Origin: Candidatus Zixiibacteriota bacterium | GTDB lineage: Bacteria; Zixibacteria; MSB-5A5; GN15; FEB-12 | Length of the DNA: 64,000 nucleotides | NCBI GenBank assembly: GCA_019038695.1 | Contig: JAHOYZ010000003.1 | Span: 40,143-104,142 of the forward strand | Reading direction: 5' to 3' | Shown: positions 27,322 to 36,495 of the stretch, piece by piece | Layout of the letters: every line of letters starts with the position of its first letter | Numbering within the stretch: the first letter of the stretch is position 1 | The notes under the pieces: model-generated | Databases searched by the model: none | The model's input: only the letters and a program-made list of their open reading frames with translations | What the model was told of the DNA's origin: nothing | Position numbers and translations under genes: made by a program

Positions 27322-27712
27322 GTTGGCGTCTAGGGAAACAGTTGTGTGCTTAGTGCTTCTGTTTTGAGACCGTCGCACCTTTAGTAATGTTAAGTCTGAC
27401 TTGATGTTACTTCCAACTCAAGCTCGTTAGATCGGTTTTCGTTAAGACATTGAAACCTTGATGGTTAGTTATAACCAGCTGGTTTTATTCGTCTTTTCAT
27501 AAAGTTTCTTCAAAACAAACTCAGATGATTATGGCTGCGGTAGCTGCTAATTTAGCTTGGTAGTGAATGTAGTTATTTGAGATTGAGTTTGATGGGCCCC
27601 GACTCCCTTCCCTTCCGGGTAAAAGATCGGAAACGTTAGGTTAATAGTTCTGGTATATATCAGTTCTGTTTTCCTTAGATAATTGACCTTTTGTTAATAA
27701 AGGAGCATTCTA
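27322..27712 (+). other. Long AT-rich leader before the surface-protein gene
   Basis: About 390 bp with no open frame worth calling and no recognised riboswitch. It ends with a strong ribosome site, AAAGGAG at 27699-27705, 7 nt before the start codon. A long leader on this and on the other large secreted protein (3897) is a shared feature. Confidence 0.4.
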
Positions 27713-30352
27713 ATGATGCAAAAAAGAACGCTATATTCTTTGTTGCTGACCTCCTTTATACTGGTATTTGCGTTTGCGTCGGCGTCAGCCCAAGTGGTGA
27801 CGATCGAAGACAATACGGTAGCTCGCTGTCAGGCTGGTCAAGAGATCGACATTATGGTGACGAACTCTACTGACATCAGTGCTTTCGAGATCATCTTAGA
27901 AGTTGATTTCGTTATGCCTGACACTGCTTTCTTTACCGCTTTTGATTTTGTTTGGGATCCAGGTTTGACGGTATGCACAACCCGCGTGGTTGATATTACC
28001 GCTCATTATGATGGAACTCCCGATACTTTACGCATTGCTGGTATGTTAATTGCTGATGACGCTTGCCTTGTCGCTCCGACAAATGTCGTAGTTGGCAAGA
28101 TAGTGTTCACCACTAATGATGTTTGCGATGGAACGATTGAGCTGAATGGTATTGACTATGTAGGATCGACTGCATGTGGTTGCGCTGTAAATGCAACCAC
28201 TCAGTTTGTCGACTGTGCCACGACTGCTCTGATCACGGCTACTGTTGAAACCGGTACAGTGACGGTGCAGAATCAAGCACCGACAATCGCTGGTATCAAT
28301 GATTCAACACTCCACTTTAATGAGACCTATCTTGGCCAAGCATCTGCCAGTGACCTTGATGAAGTCGCCTGTGAGGAGTTAACTTTCAGTAAGGGTACTC
28401 CCGCTCCGGCTAATCTGGTTGTTAATGGCGATGGTTCCATAAGCTGGGGTACAACCGGTCCAGACGTTGGTAGTCATGATGTTTGGGTTGTAGTCACCGA
28501 CAAGTGCGGTGCTACGGACTCGACGAAGTTCGTTATCTGCGTCGAGAATACCCCACCGGTGATCACCTGTGAGGTGGACTGGGAAGATGGAGTTGATCAT
28601 GTCATATGGGGTGATACAGCTACCGGTCTTGTCAGTGGTTTCGATTCTGATGGTGGACCCAATACTCTGGTGTACTCCGTAGTCAGCTTCGAATGTAGTT
28701 ACGGTTGCGCGGGCGCTCCACCAACCGAACCTACGATCCATCCGGGCACTGGTATCTGGACGTGGCCTACAGTTGAAGGCGACAACGACTATATAGGCAC
28801 GTGGAAACTGTGTTTGAAGGTGTCCGACGGTGGTAACCTTGATCCTCCGTGCGCTCCTGAGAATGCAGACACCTGCTGTGTCTTTATAACCGTAATTCCG
28901 ACCATGTCGGTCTATATCGAGAAGACTCATAAGATCTATCAGGGCCAGTTTACGGATGTTTCTATCTATTTGGATAGCACCATTCAGCTTCCCAACGAAA
29001 TGGGTGGTTTTGACTTCCTGGTTCAGTATGATGCGTCTGCGTTGACTTTCCAGTCAGCCGAACTGGGTGCCTTGCTTGACACCAGTGGCTGTGCATGGGA
29101 ATACTTCACATATCGCTACGGTCCCAACGGAAACTGTGGTCCCGCTGCCTGTCCAAGCGGCTTTGTTCGCATGATAGGAATAGCTGAGACTAACAACGGT
29201 GCCAACCATCCCGAGTGCTTCAGCGGCACAGACGGCCAGTTGGTTTCGATGAACTTCCTGGTGACCAACGATCGTACCTATGAGTGCCAGTATATCCCGA
29301 TCCGCTGGTCCTGGTATGACTGCGGTGACAATACGATCTCGTCAAAGAGTGGTGACACCCTGTTTATGAGTCGTTATGTCTTCGACTACTATTTCGATGG
29401 CGAAGATCCGGGCTGGATCCCGATCCATGAAACATTGATTTCTGAGTTCCCGACCAACAATGGTGCCCAGGAAGAGTGTCTAATTGGTGGTGGTCCTGAC
29501 AAGCCATACCCGCTTACTTTGATCGACTTCTACAATGGTGGCGTTGATATTGCCTGTGCCGATTCGATCGACGATCGCGGTGACCTCAACCTCAACGGTC
29601 TGGCTTACGAGATCGCTGATGCGGTCTTGTACTCCAACTTCTTCGTCTACGGTCCTAGTGTCCTGGGCGAAGGTGAAGCATACCAAGCCAGAGTTGCTGC
29701 TTCCGATGCGAATGCCGACGGTATTCCGTTGTCGGTTGGTGACTTGGTTTATATGATTCGTGTCATTGTTGGTGACGCCATGCCGTATAATAAGAACGTT
29801 TCTCCGATTGCGGTTGAGATGGTTAACAACAATGGTCGCCTTTCAATCAACAGCGACGTTCCGATGGGTGCTGCTCTGATAGTAGCCGAAGGTAACGTGT
29901 CACCGGTTCTGTTAACCGAGGACATGGAGTTGCTGTATGCTTATGATGCGTCCAATGACCAGACTCGTGCGCTGGTTTACAGCCTGTCTGGTAATACCTT
30001 CACGGGCGAGTTCCTTGACGTTCAGAACGAAGTAGTAACGATGGAAATCGCTACTTTCGAGGGTCATCCGGTCAAGATCGACATGATCCCCGCCAATTTC
30101 GCTCTGGCTCAGAACTTCCCGAATCCGTTCAACCCGACGACTACCATCGCTTTTGATGTGCCGGTTGCAACCGCTTACACAATGACCATTTATAATATCA
30201 ATGGTCAGGAAGTAAAACGTTTCGACGGTAATGCCGAAGCTGGTGTCTTCGAAATCGAATGGAATGCCTCTGATGTTGGTAGTGGTGTCTACTTCTACCG
30301 CCTCGAGGCTGGTGCCTTCTCTGACACCAAGAAAATGGTCCTGGTGAAATAG
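27713..30352 (+). CDS. Large secreted protein with cohesin-like and dockerin-like modules and a T9SS-type sorting tail
   Basis: An 879-residue exported protein. Residues 1-26 are a signal peptide ending ASASAQ. Residues about 27-165 and 398-560 look like cohesin-type beta-sandwiches (QAGQEIDIMVTNSTDISAFE; QGQFTDVSIYLDSTI). Two Ig/cadherin-like modules lie near 190-395. A dockerin-like pair follows near 620-700 (DLNLNGLAYEIADAVLYSN; DANADGIPLSVGDLVYMI). The tail from about 795 contains QNFPNPFNPTTTIAF and ends TKKMVLVK, the sorting signal read by type IX secretion in FCB bacteria. Codons are strikingly biased to GGT, CGT, GTT and AAC, unlike neighbours, which suggests very high expression, as for a surface-layer or matrix protein. 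It has its own promoter and terminator. Confidence 0.85.
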   Translation: MMQKRTLYSLLLTSFILVFAFASASAQVVTIEDNTVARCQAGQEIDIMVTNSTDISAFEIILEVDFVMPDTAFFTAFDFVWDPGLTVCTTRVVDITAHYDGTPDTLRIAGMLIADDACLVAPTNVVVGKIVFTTNDVCDGTIELNGIDYVGSTACGCAVNATTQFVDCATTALITATVETGTVTVQNQAPTIAGINDSTLHFNETYLGQASASDLDEVACEELTFSKGTPAPANLVVNGDGSISWGTTGPDVGSHDVWVVVTDKCGATDSTKFVICVENTPPVITCEVDWEDGVDHVIWGDTATGLVSGFDSDGGPNTLVYSVVSFECSYGCAGAPPTEPTIHPGTGIWTWPTVEGDNDYIGTWKLCLKVSDGGNLDPPCAPENADTCCVFITVIPTMSVYIEKTHKIYQGQFTDVSIYLDSTIQLPNEMGGFDFLVQYDASALTFQSAELGALLDTSGCAWEYFTYRYGPNGNCGPAACPSGFVRMIGIAETNNGANHPECFSGTDGQLVSMNFLVTNDRTYECQYIPIRWSWYDCGDNTISSKSGDTLFMSRYVFDYYFDGEDPGWIPIHETLISEFPTNNGAQEECLIGGGPDKPYPLTLIDFYNGGVDIACADSIDDRGDLNLNGLAYEIADAVLYSNFFVYGPSVLGEGEAYQARVAASDANADGIPLSVGDLVYMIRVIVGDAMPYNKNVSPIAVEMVNNNGRLSINSDVPMGAALIVAEGNVSPVLLTEDMELLYAYDASNDQTRALVYSLSGNTFTGEFLDVQNEVVTMEIATFEGHPVKIDMIPANFALAQNFPNPFNPTTTIAFDVPVATAYTMTIYNINGQEVKRFDGNAEAGVFEIEWNASDVGSGVYFYRLEAGAFSDTKKMVLVK

Positions 30353-30380
30353 CAACAATTTCCTCAGGTTTCCATAAATC

Positions 30381-30415
30381 CCAAAAAGCCCGCCTTCAAT
30401 TGGCGGGCTTTTTGG
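30381..30415. terminator. Bidirectional rho-independent terminator
   Basis: CCAAAAAGCCCGCC (30381-30394) pairs perfectly with GGCGGGCTTTTTGG (30402-30415), loop 7 nt. The A- and T-rich ends serve both the surface-protein gene (plus) and the tandem-receiver gene (minus). Confidence 0.9.
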
Positions 30416-30464
30416 TGCTATCCCTTTGCAGCAATAAGAAGATTCCCTCGTTGCGACTGGTAGA

Positions 30465-31226
30465 TTACGCTGGGTTAGGTGTGGTAGGCGACAGTTCCTC
30501 AAGAAGAGCAATGATCTTACTCGTATCGAAAGGTTTCTGAAGAAATCCGTCCGCTGGCATAGCGGCAGTACCGATCGCCTCAAAATTGTCGGCAAGAAAC
30601 CCGGTGATGAGAATCACCGGCAAATCGGGATACTTGGCCTTGATGCGCTTTAGAAGCGCAATGCCGTCCATACCCGGCATCTTGATGTCGGCAATGACAG
30701 CATCAATCGAACCGTTCTCGAGTTCCCTCAACGCCTCCTCGCCGCCCTGGACAGCGGTCGGAGTAAAGTCATGGTAGCGCAAAGCTTCCGTGAGCGTCCG
30801 GCGGAAAAGATCATCGTCGTCAACAACCAAAACTTTTCGGATTTGCCTCTGGCACTCATCCTGGCGCCCCGCCAACGCCTCCTCAATCAACTGCTCCATG
30901 GCGGAGATTCGAAACGGCTTGGCCAGGAACCCATCAGGCGACGCCCGACCGATAATCTCAGGAGTCGCGAAACCGGTGATGAACAAGACTGGCATGTCAG
31001 GATAGTAGGATCGAACCTTTTGCAAAAGACGAATACCGTCCATCCCCGGCATCCTGATGTCGGATATCATCAGGTCATACGATTTCAGTCTCAGCTTCTT
31101 CAGCGCTTCAAAACCATCAACAGCTGCGTCGGTCGCGTACCCTGTCCCGATCAGGGTATCTACCAGAAGCTCACGGAGGTTGTGATCATCGTCTACTACC
31201 AGAATGCTGATCTTGGACTCATTCAT
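30465..31226 (-). CDS. Tandem two-receiver response regulator without output domain
   Basis: A 253-residue cytoplasmic protein made only of two CheY-like receiver domains. The first has VDDD near residues 11-14 and phospho-acceptor D56 in ISDIRMPGMDG. The second has VDDDD near 135 and D180 in IADIKMPGMDG. Both keep the conserved lysine (LAKPF, LQKPF). With no DNA-binding or enzymatic output it must act through protein contacts or as a phosphate sink. It starts 5 bp after the phosphohexomutase stop codon, so it is the second gene of that transcript. No kinase is adjacent. Confidence 0.88.
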   Translation of the reverse strand: MNESKISILVVDDDHNLRELLVDTLIGTGYATDAAVDGFEALKKLRLKSYDLMISDIRMPGMDGIRLLQKVRSYYPDMPVLFITGFATPEIIGRASPDGFLAKPFRISAMEQLIEEALAGRQDECQRQIRKVLVVDDDDLFRRTLTEALRYHDFTPTAVQGGEEALRELENGSIDAVIADIKMPGMDGIALLKRIKAKYPDLPVILITGFLADNFEAIGTAAMPADGFLQKPFDTSKIIALLEELSPTTPNPA

Positions 31227-31231
31227 CGTTA

Positions 31232-32575
31232 TCAGACCCGTATAATTTCAAGCAACTGTGCAACTCTGCTGTCGAGCGTAGCCTTGTCTCCGGCTTCGAC
31301 ATTCAGTCTAAGCAGAGGTTCGGTATTTGAGGGGCGAAGATTAAACCAGAAGTCTTTGGCTGTGATTGTCAGCCCGTCAATAGTGTCCTGCTCGGCGTCA
31401 GCGAATGCATCACGGACCCGGTCCGTCACTTCCTCGATTGAGTGCACCCGGCTGTTGATTTCGCCTGAACGAACATACGGATCAATTTCTGCTGTCATCT
31501 CATGAAGTGGGCGATTTTCTGTCGACAGCAATTCCAGGCAAACCAAAAACGCTATCAAGCCGGAATCGGCGAACCAGTTGTCTCGAAAATAGAAATGCCC
31601 GGAGTGCTCACCACCAAAGATGGCGTTGTGTTTTTTCATCAGTGGTTTGATCAGGGCATGACCGACACGAGTGCGTACAGCCGTACCACCAAGCCTACCA
31701 ACAAGTTCCGGGACAGCGTGGGAGCATATGAGATTATAAAGAATCGTTTCACCTGGATGCTTGTATAACAGCGACTTGGCCACCAGAGCCGTGACCATAT
31801 CACCTCCGACCTGACGACCGTTCTTGTCAACCAGAAACATACGGTCTGCGTCACCATCAAAAGCGGCACCAAAATCGGCATCGACTTCTTCTATCCGATG
31901 GCACAAGTCCCGGAGGTTCTCCAATTCAATCGGCGAAGCGGGATGGTTAGGAAAACTGCCATCAAGATCAAAAAACAGCCTATCCACATTCACCGGCAGC
32001 CGCTCCAGAACCGGTGGAAGAGTGGTCCCAGCCATACCGTTACCGGCATCAATAACTATCCTGAAGGGCCGGATTTTGGTAACATCGACAAACGACAGAC
32101 AATGGGCAGCATAATCGTCAGAGATATCTTTGCGGATGATTACACCCGGTGCCGGAGATTTTGCCATCGGATTACCGTCCTGAATGAACTTCAGGACTTG
32201 ATTGAGTCCATCCTGCCCGGACAGAGGTTCGGCACCACCACGACAAATCTTGAATCCATTGTATTCTTTGGGATTGTGACTTGCGGTGATCATCACGCCA
32301 CCGTCAAATCCAAACTTACCCACCGCAAAATAGAGACCATCGGTTGAAACCAGCCCGAGATCAACTGCGTCCACACCACCGTCGTTAATTCCGCGAACGA
32401 GACTCTCGAACAAATCATCAGAAGACAATCGCATATCTCGACCGACCGCAATTGATTTCGGTTTGAGCACACTGGTCAGGGCATAGCCGATCTGGTATGC
32501 AACTTCCGAATTCACTTGATTGGGTACTATTCCACGTATATCGTAGGCTTTGAAGATAGAGCTATTGATATCCAT
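31232..32575 (-). CDS. manB: Phosphomannomutase/phosphoglucomutase
   Basis: A 447-residue alpha-D-phosphohexomutase that interconverts 1- and 6-phosphates of mannose or glucose for nucleotide-sugar and surface polysaccharide synthesis. The phosphoserine loop TASHNP places the catalytic serine at residue 99. The metal loop is DGDADRMF, the sugar-binding loop GEHSGH, and the phosphate-binding loop RPSNTEPLLRL sits near the C-terminus. The GEHSGH form and the length fit the bifunctional AlgC/ManB class more than GlmM. It is first in a two-gene unit with the tandem receiver protein. Confidence 0.92.
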   Translation of the reverse strand: MDINSSIFKAYDIRGIVPNQVNSEVAYQIGYALTSVLKPKSIAVGRDMRLSSDDLFESLVRGINDGGVDAVDLGLVSTDGLYFAVGKFGFDGGVMITASHNPKEYNGFKICRGGAEPLSGQDGLNQVLKFIQDGNPMAKSPAPGVIIRKDISDDYAAHCLSFVDVTKIRPFRIVIDAGNGMAGTTLPPVLERLPVNVDRLFFDLDGSFPNHPASPIELENLRDLCHRIEEVDADFGAAFDGDADRMFLVDKNGRQVGGDMVTALVAKSLLYKHPGETILYNLICSHAVPELVGRLGGTAVRTRVGHALIKPLMKKHNAIFGGEHSGHFYFRDNWFADSGLIAFLVCLELLSTENRPLHEMTAEIDPYVRSGEINSRVHSIEEVTDRVRDAFADAEQDTIDGLTITAKDFWFNLRPSNTEPLLRLNVEAGDKATLDSRVAQLLEIIRV

Positions 32576-33025
32576 TTCTCACCTCTTTTTTATTAGAATA
32601 GAATCGATCCCGACTCCGGTCAATCTTTAACATGCGGCTACCAGGCCAAACAACTTCACTCGGGTGTTTGATACACTTAACTAGATGAATCAGATACTAG
32701 GATAGACCTTGACGTCACGACCTTCGTTAAGTATACTGTCTGTTGTGAGGGATGACGCATCCCAGTCTTATTGTCGATCGCACGACGGTTTGTCATATTT
32801 CTGTACAAGTGGTGTTCTGCCTGATGCAGGCGAGAAGCATGTGGTCTACTTCATCGGACCCGGATAATCGCCAGTTGAGAAGAGAAGACAGGCACGCGTA
32901 CAACCCTGTCCGCGTGCCTGCGCAAGGGGGAAAACCCGCCCTGGCTCCAGGTAGCCGGGGCGGGCTACACGACATAAGGCCAGTATATCAACGTCCTGAG
33001 GGGCGTTCTTGTTTAGTGCCGTTCA
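32576..33025. other. Intergenic region without a gene
   Basis: About 450 bp between the minus-strand phosphohexomutase start and a REP-like element. It should contain the promoter for manB. A GC-rich stretch at about 32925-32975 has GGCGGGTTTT-like and GGGGCGGGCTA repeats capable of hairpins. A plus-strand open frame running from here into the HAD gene (32752-33474) has shadow composition and is not called. Confidence 0.5.
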
Positions 33026-33101
33026 GTAGGGCGGAACCCCCTGGTGGTTCCGCCAGGCATCGCCTGTTTTCTGGCAGGAGCGCAAAGGGCTCCTGTCCTA
33101 C
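33026..33101. repeat. REP-like dispersed intergenic element, copy 2
   Basis: Begins GTAGGGCGGAACCCCC and ends GTCCTAC. Hairpins are GGCGGAACC with GGTTCCGCC, and AGGAGC with GCTCCT. It has the same start, the same two-hairpin order and similar ends as the copy at 3200-3299. It lies just past the HAD stop codon and may help terminate that transcript. Confidence 0.7.
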
Positions 33102-33104
33102 AAT

Positions 33105-33866
33105 TCAGGTAAGAACCGTCGCCACCTCAGCCAGACTACGAACCACAATAGCACCCATGTTGCGCGCTAACATTGCCGCATTGGTCTCGCCCGCTTCACG
33201 ATTAATCCTGAACTCGGTGGCCTCATCAGTACGAGGATCGGATGGTCGGTCGATAAGAATGGGACGTAGCCCCGACGCCAACGCCCCGGAGACATCGTTA
33301 AGGGTATCCCCCACATACACCGTATCTACAGGATCAGCATCAGTGCGCTGCAAGGCGAGGTCAAAAATGCCAGGATCGGGCTTACTGATGCCCACTTCCC
33401 CTGAGATCACAACCACGTCAAAGAACTTATCCAACCCAAACTTGGAAAGCATAACATATACTTGCGGTGGATAATCGAAATTGCTTATTAGAGCCAATAT
33501 CCGATTGTTACTCAATTGGCTCAGCAGTGGTATTGAATTTGGATCTAATGAAATATATTGATGCCAGGCCTCGATTGATACTTGTGCAGCCTGGCTCAGA
33601 TCGGTCTTTGACACCTCCAGACGTATGTCACGACACAGCCGCCCAATACGCCGTTCGTAGACTGTCAGTCCATCAGGTTCGATTGGTGGTTCGGGACGAC
33701 TGAAAAACCCATCACAATGTTCCGCCAACCACTGTCGATCACCAGCCACGCCCTGTCCTTGGAGTGACTTGTACAGCGCGGTCAGCCAGTCCGACCAGGC
33801 GGCGTTCATATCGCCATAGAGAAGCAGCGTTCCGTATAGATCGAAGAATGCTCCGGGGGAATTCAC
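33105..33866 (-). CDS. HAD-superfamily hydrolase
   Basis: A 253-residue haloacid-dehalogenase-like hydrolase, probably a small-molecule phosphatase. Motif I is FFDLYGTLL, with the nucleophile D8 and a tyrosine where classical phosphatases have the second aspartate; this DxY form is usual in the dehalogenase branch. Motif II is ALISNF, motif III the lysine in GISKPDPGIF, and motif IV VYVGDTLNDVSGA. It lies 15 bp after the POT transporter and is probably co-transcribed with it. Substrate unknown. Confidence 0.85.
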   Translation of the reverse strand: MNSPGAFFDLYGTLLLYGDMNAAWSDWLTALYKSLQGQGVAGDRQWLAEHCDGFFSRPEPPIEPDGLTVYERRIGRLCRDIRLEVSKTDLSQAAQVSIEAWHQYISLDPNSIPLLSQLSNNRILALISNFDYPPQVYVMLSKFGLDKFFDVVVISGEVGISKPDPGIFDLALQRTDADPVDTVYVGDTLNDVSGALASGLRPILIDRPSDPRTDEATEFRINREAGETNAAMLARNMGAIVVRSLAEVATVLT

Positions 33867-33881
33867 AAACGTCCCTTGCTC

Positions 33882-35342
33882 TTACACATCCGGGGCTTCG
33901 TATTTCTTGACCCACGCAGAATACAACAGCATCCCGACCGCCGAGACAACACCAATTGCCGCGAACTGATACCAAAGTTCATACGGATGATAGGTATCCC
34001 AGAGCAACTTCGTTGTGTCAATGGCATCCATACCGGTCGCCGTCATCAATCTGGTCATGGCGTCCGTACGAGCAACATCCACAATTCCATAATTGTTGGC
34101 CAGGTAATCAATGGCCAGATTGGCTTTGTCGCCCATCCGGTCATATACATGACCAGCGAACAACGAACCTATTCCCCAGCCTATCCCCTGGGGAATGTTG
34201 GCATACCCCATGTACAACCCTTTCTGACCTTCGGGGGCAATAACACCGAGATACTCGTTCATTTTGGGCGACGACAACATCTCACCCACTGAAAAGACGA
34301 GAATACCGAGCATACACATGTACCCCGTGGCGGTAAACCCGGCCAGTACTAACCCAAAGGAAGCAATCGTGATTCCAATGAAAATTGAGTGAACTCGCCT
34401 CATTCGTGAGACAAGGAAATTGAGGAAAACTACGAACAGGATTATTAATCCCGGATTGGCATTGATCATCCACTCCTGCGAAAGCTGTGGTCCACGTGTT
34501 GAATTTTGTTGCAGCATGAAGTCAGGAAGATGCAGATCAGCTACTAATTTCGAACTGTCAACCCAATCGACAATAAAGTTTGGGAGCATGTCAAACAGCT
34601 GCATGAACATCAGCCAGAACCCGGACATAATCAGGATAAATACGATCAAACGCAGGTTGACTATATTCTTGAAAGTGAGGATTATAACTCGGAACGGGTT
34701 TCCCTTCTGTTCGCCGCCGGCTGATGGGTCTTTGTAGGTAAACAGCATCAACAGGTTTAGGGAGACGATAGCCGCACAACCGTAGAAAACTGCCGGCCAT
34801 GAAATGCCGTACAGATAATGCGCCAGCGGTGGTCCCAGAAAGCCGCCAATGTTCACCAGCATATAGAACGTACCCCAACCCACAGATGAGTTCTTCTTAG
34901 TCAGGGACTGACACATCGTTCCCTGAACGCCGGGTTTGAAAATAGCCGTCCCGAGCGCCAGTGTGCAGCAACCGAAAAGGAAAGGATAGAACTCTGTCTG
35001 GGTAGCCATCAGGATATAGCCCAGAACCTTGATAAAAACTGAGACGGCTATTGTCTTCTTGTAGCCGTAGCGATCAGCAAACCCACCGGATACCATTGGT
35101 GTGAGTGATTGAAACAATGCCCACCAGAGGAATATTATGCCCTTGTCGGTCTGAGTGAAGTGGAGGCCACCGATTTCATCGGCCTGCGCAATATAGATCG
35201 GGATAACGACGCGCACACCGTAGTAGGCAAGACGCTCGAACATCTCCATAATATTGACCATCCAGAAAGGCCATGACAGGGATGCCATCTGGGCCATAAG
35301 CCCCGGGTTGGGATTCTGGTCGTATGCAGCGGAAGAAGCCAT
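33882..35342 (-). CDS. POT/PTR-family proton-coupled peptide transporter
   Basis: A 486-residue inner-membrane transporter of the major facilitator superfamily with about 12-14 helices. The POT signature ExxER-x(2)YYG appears as EMFERLAYYG near residue 35, and FADRYGYKK is the loop 2-3 motif. POT proteins import di- and tripeptides with protons. The start at 35342 is preferred to an ATG at 35393 because CGAGGA is 6 nt upstream and the protein then begins ASSAAYDQNP. A large loop between helices (near residues 290-330) is longer than in typical bacterial members. The HAD gene follows by 15 bp. Confidence 0.85.
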   Translation of the reverse strand: MASSAAYDQNPNPGLMAQMASLSWPFWMVNIMEMFERLAYYGVRVVIPIYIAQADEIGGLHFTQTDKGIIFLWWALFQSLTPMVSGGFADRYGYKKTIAVSVFIKVLGYILMATQTEFYPFLFGCCTLALGTAIFKPGVQGTMCQSLTKKNSSVGWGTFYMLVNIGGFLGPPLAHYLYGISWPAVFYGCAAIVSLNLLMLFTYKDPSAGGEQKGNPFRVIILTFKNIVNLRLIVFILIMSGFWLMFMQLFDMLPNFIVDWVDSSKLVADLHLPDFMLQQNSTRGPQLSQEWMINANPGLIILFVVFLNFLVSRMRRVHSIFIGITIASFGLVLAGFTATGYMCMLGILVFSVGEMLSSPKMNEYLGVIAPEGQKGLYMGYANIPQGIGWGIGSLFAGHVYDRMGDKANLAIDYLANNYGIVDVARTDAMTRLMTATGMDAIDTTKLLWDTYHPYELWYQFAAIGVVSAVGMLLYSAWVKKYEAPDV

Positions 35343-35449
35343 GAGTTTTCCTCGTGTAGGGTCGAAATATGTTCGCGCAAGAAAACACATCAAAGTAGAT
35401 CGGTCAAGCCCGGCGACAAATTCAGTTATGGCGTCAGCAATTGAACTCT

Positions 35450-35464
35450 GCTATCTTAGATAGC
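35450..35464. promoter_or_regulatory. Palindrome in the divergent region, possible operator
   Basis: GCTATCT-T-AGATAGC is a perfect 7-bp inverted repeat around one base. It is centred between the divergent POT and Smr genes and 34 bp before the Smr start, a position suited to an operator. No protein can be assigned. Confidence 0.35.
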
Positions 35465-35497
35465 TAAAGTGCTGATGAAAGGATTCTGATATTAGCC

Positions 35498-35785
35498 ATG
35501 TCCTCCAACGATGAACCGGTTGAATTCCCGATTGACGGCACCCTCGATTTGCACCTTTTTGCCCCGGCCGATACGCTCGAAGTCGCCCTTGAGTACATTG
35601 ATGTATGTTTAAAAAAAAGGCTCTCGAGCCTGCGGATCGTTCATGGAAAAGGCAAGGGTGTAAAGAGAAGGATTGTACAAAGTCTGCTTGAGAATCACCC
35701 CAATGTTGTATCATTCCGCCATGAGGGTGGCTCTGGAGGAAGTTGGGGCGCGACGGTCGTGGATTTGAAACCATTGGATGAGTAG
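35498..35785 (+). CDS. Stand-alone Smr-domain protein
   Basis: A 95-residue protein that is a single Smr domain, the module found at the C-terminus of MutS2 and in free-standing nucleases. It has the DLHLFAPADTLEVALEYID helix region, the conserved loop VHGKGKGVKR, and ends SWGATVVDLKPL. In MutS2 the domain cuts branched DNA or, in other cases, rescues collided ribosomes; here there is no ATPase partner. It has its own short promoter region facing the POT gene. Confidence 0.85.
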   Translation: MSSNDEPVEFPIDGTLDLHLFAPADTLEVALEYIDVCLKKRLSSLRIVHGKGKGVKRRIVQSLLENHPNVVSFRHEGGSGGSWGATVVDLKPLDE

Positions 35786-35857
35786 GACGGAACACACAGC
35801 AGGCTGTGTACCACCCAGTGTAGAGAAAGTATATGCCAAATAGAGAGAGGAAAACGG

Positions 35858-36367
35858 ATGCCTAGCACATTACGACCAATCGATCCCTGTCTCATCACCG
35901 ATAACGCCTTCAAACTAATTTCCACCGACTGGATGCTTGTCACGGCCGGAAATCTCCAATCATATAATACTATGACTGCCTCATGGGGGGCATTGGGAGA
36001 ACTGTGGAGCAAGAAGATAGCCATCTGTTTTGTTCGACCGGTTAGGCACACATACTCGTTCCTTGAGAAAACTGATAGCTTCACATTGACGTTTTTTGAC
36101 GAAACCTACCGCGACACGCTCAAACTCTGCGGGACAAAATCAGGCCGTGATGTTGACAAGATGTCACTGCCAGGCATGACCCCCATAGAAGGATTTACTG
36201 GGTCTGTCTATTTCTCAGAGGCGAGGTTGGTGTTGGACTGCCGCAAGATTTACACCCACGATCTTGACCCGGAACATTTTCTCGACAGCAAGATACACGA
36301 CGAATATCCCGACAAGGATTACCACCGGATGTACATCGGTGAGATCATACAGTGCCTGACAAGGTGA
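35858..36367 (+). CDS. Flavin reductase-like protein (FMN-binding split barrel)
   Basis: A 169-residue protein of the flavoredoxin/flavin-reductase-like family. The N-terminal segment DWMLVTAGNLQSYNTMTASW matches the FMN-phosphate region of the split barrel, and VRPVRHTYSFLEKTDSFTLTFF is the following strand-helix unit. AGAGGAAAACGG precedes the ATG. Members act as flavoredoxins or flavin reductases; the partner is not apparent. Confidence 0.82.
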   Translation: MPSTLRPIDPCLITDNAFKLISTDWMLVTAGNLQSYNTMTASWGALGELWSKKIAICFVRPVRHTYSFLEKTDSFTLTFFDETYRDTLKLCGTKSGRDVDKMSLPGMTPIEGFTGSVYFSEARLVLDCRKIYTHDLDPEHFLDSKIHDEYPDKDYHRMYIGEIIQCLTR

Positions 36368-36414
36368 TTGTATCGTCAAGTTGAGCAGACGTTTGACCGA
36401 AATCAGTCATAGTA

Positions 36415-36431
36415 GGTTGCCGTAGGCAACC
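36415..36431. repeat. Short perfect hairpin after the flavin reductase gene
   Basis: GGTTGCC-GTA-GGCAACC, preceded by GTA as in the REP-like elements. It has no T-run, so termination is uncertain. Confidence 0.35.
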
Positions 36432-36495
36432 TTCGACGAGAGCCGGGATTTAACAGGAGCCCAACGATTCTAAACGGAATACGGAGGCATAGACA

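Noticed and set aside
32752..33474. 240-residue plus-strand open frame
   Set aside because: Runs from an intergenic repeat into the antisense of the HAD gene and has no domain.
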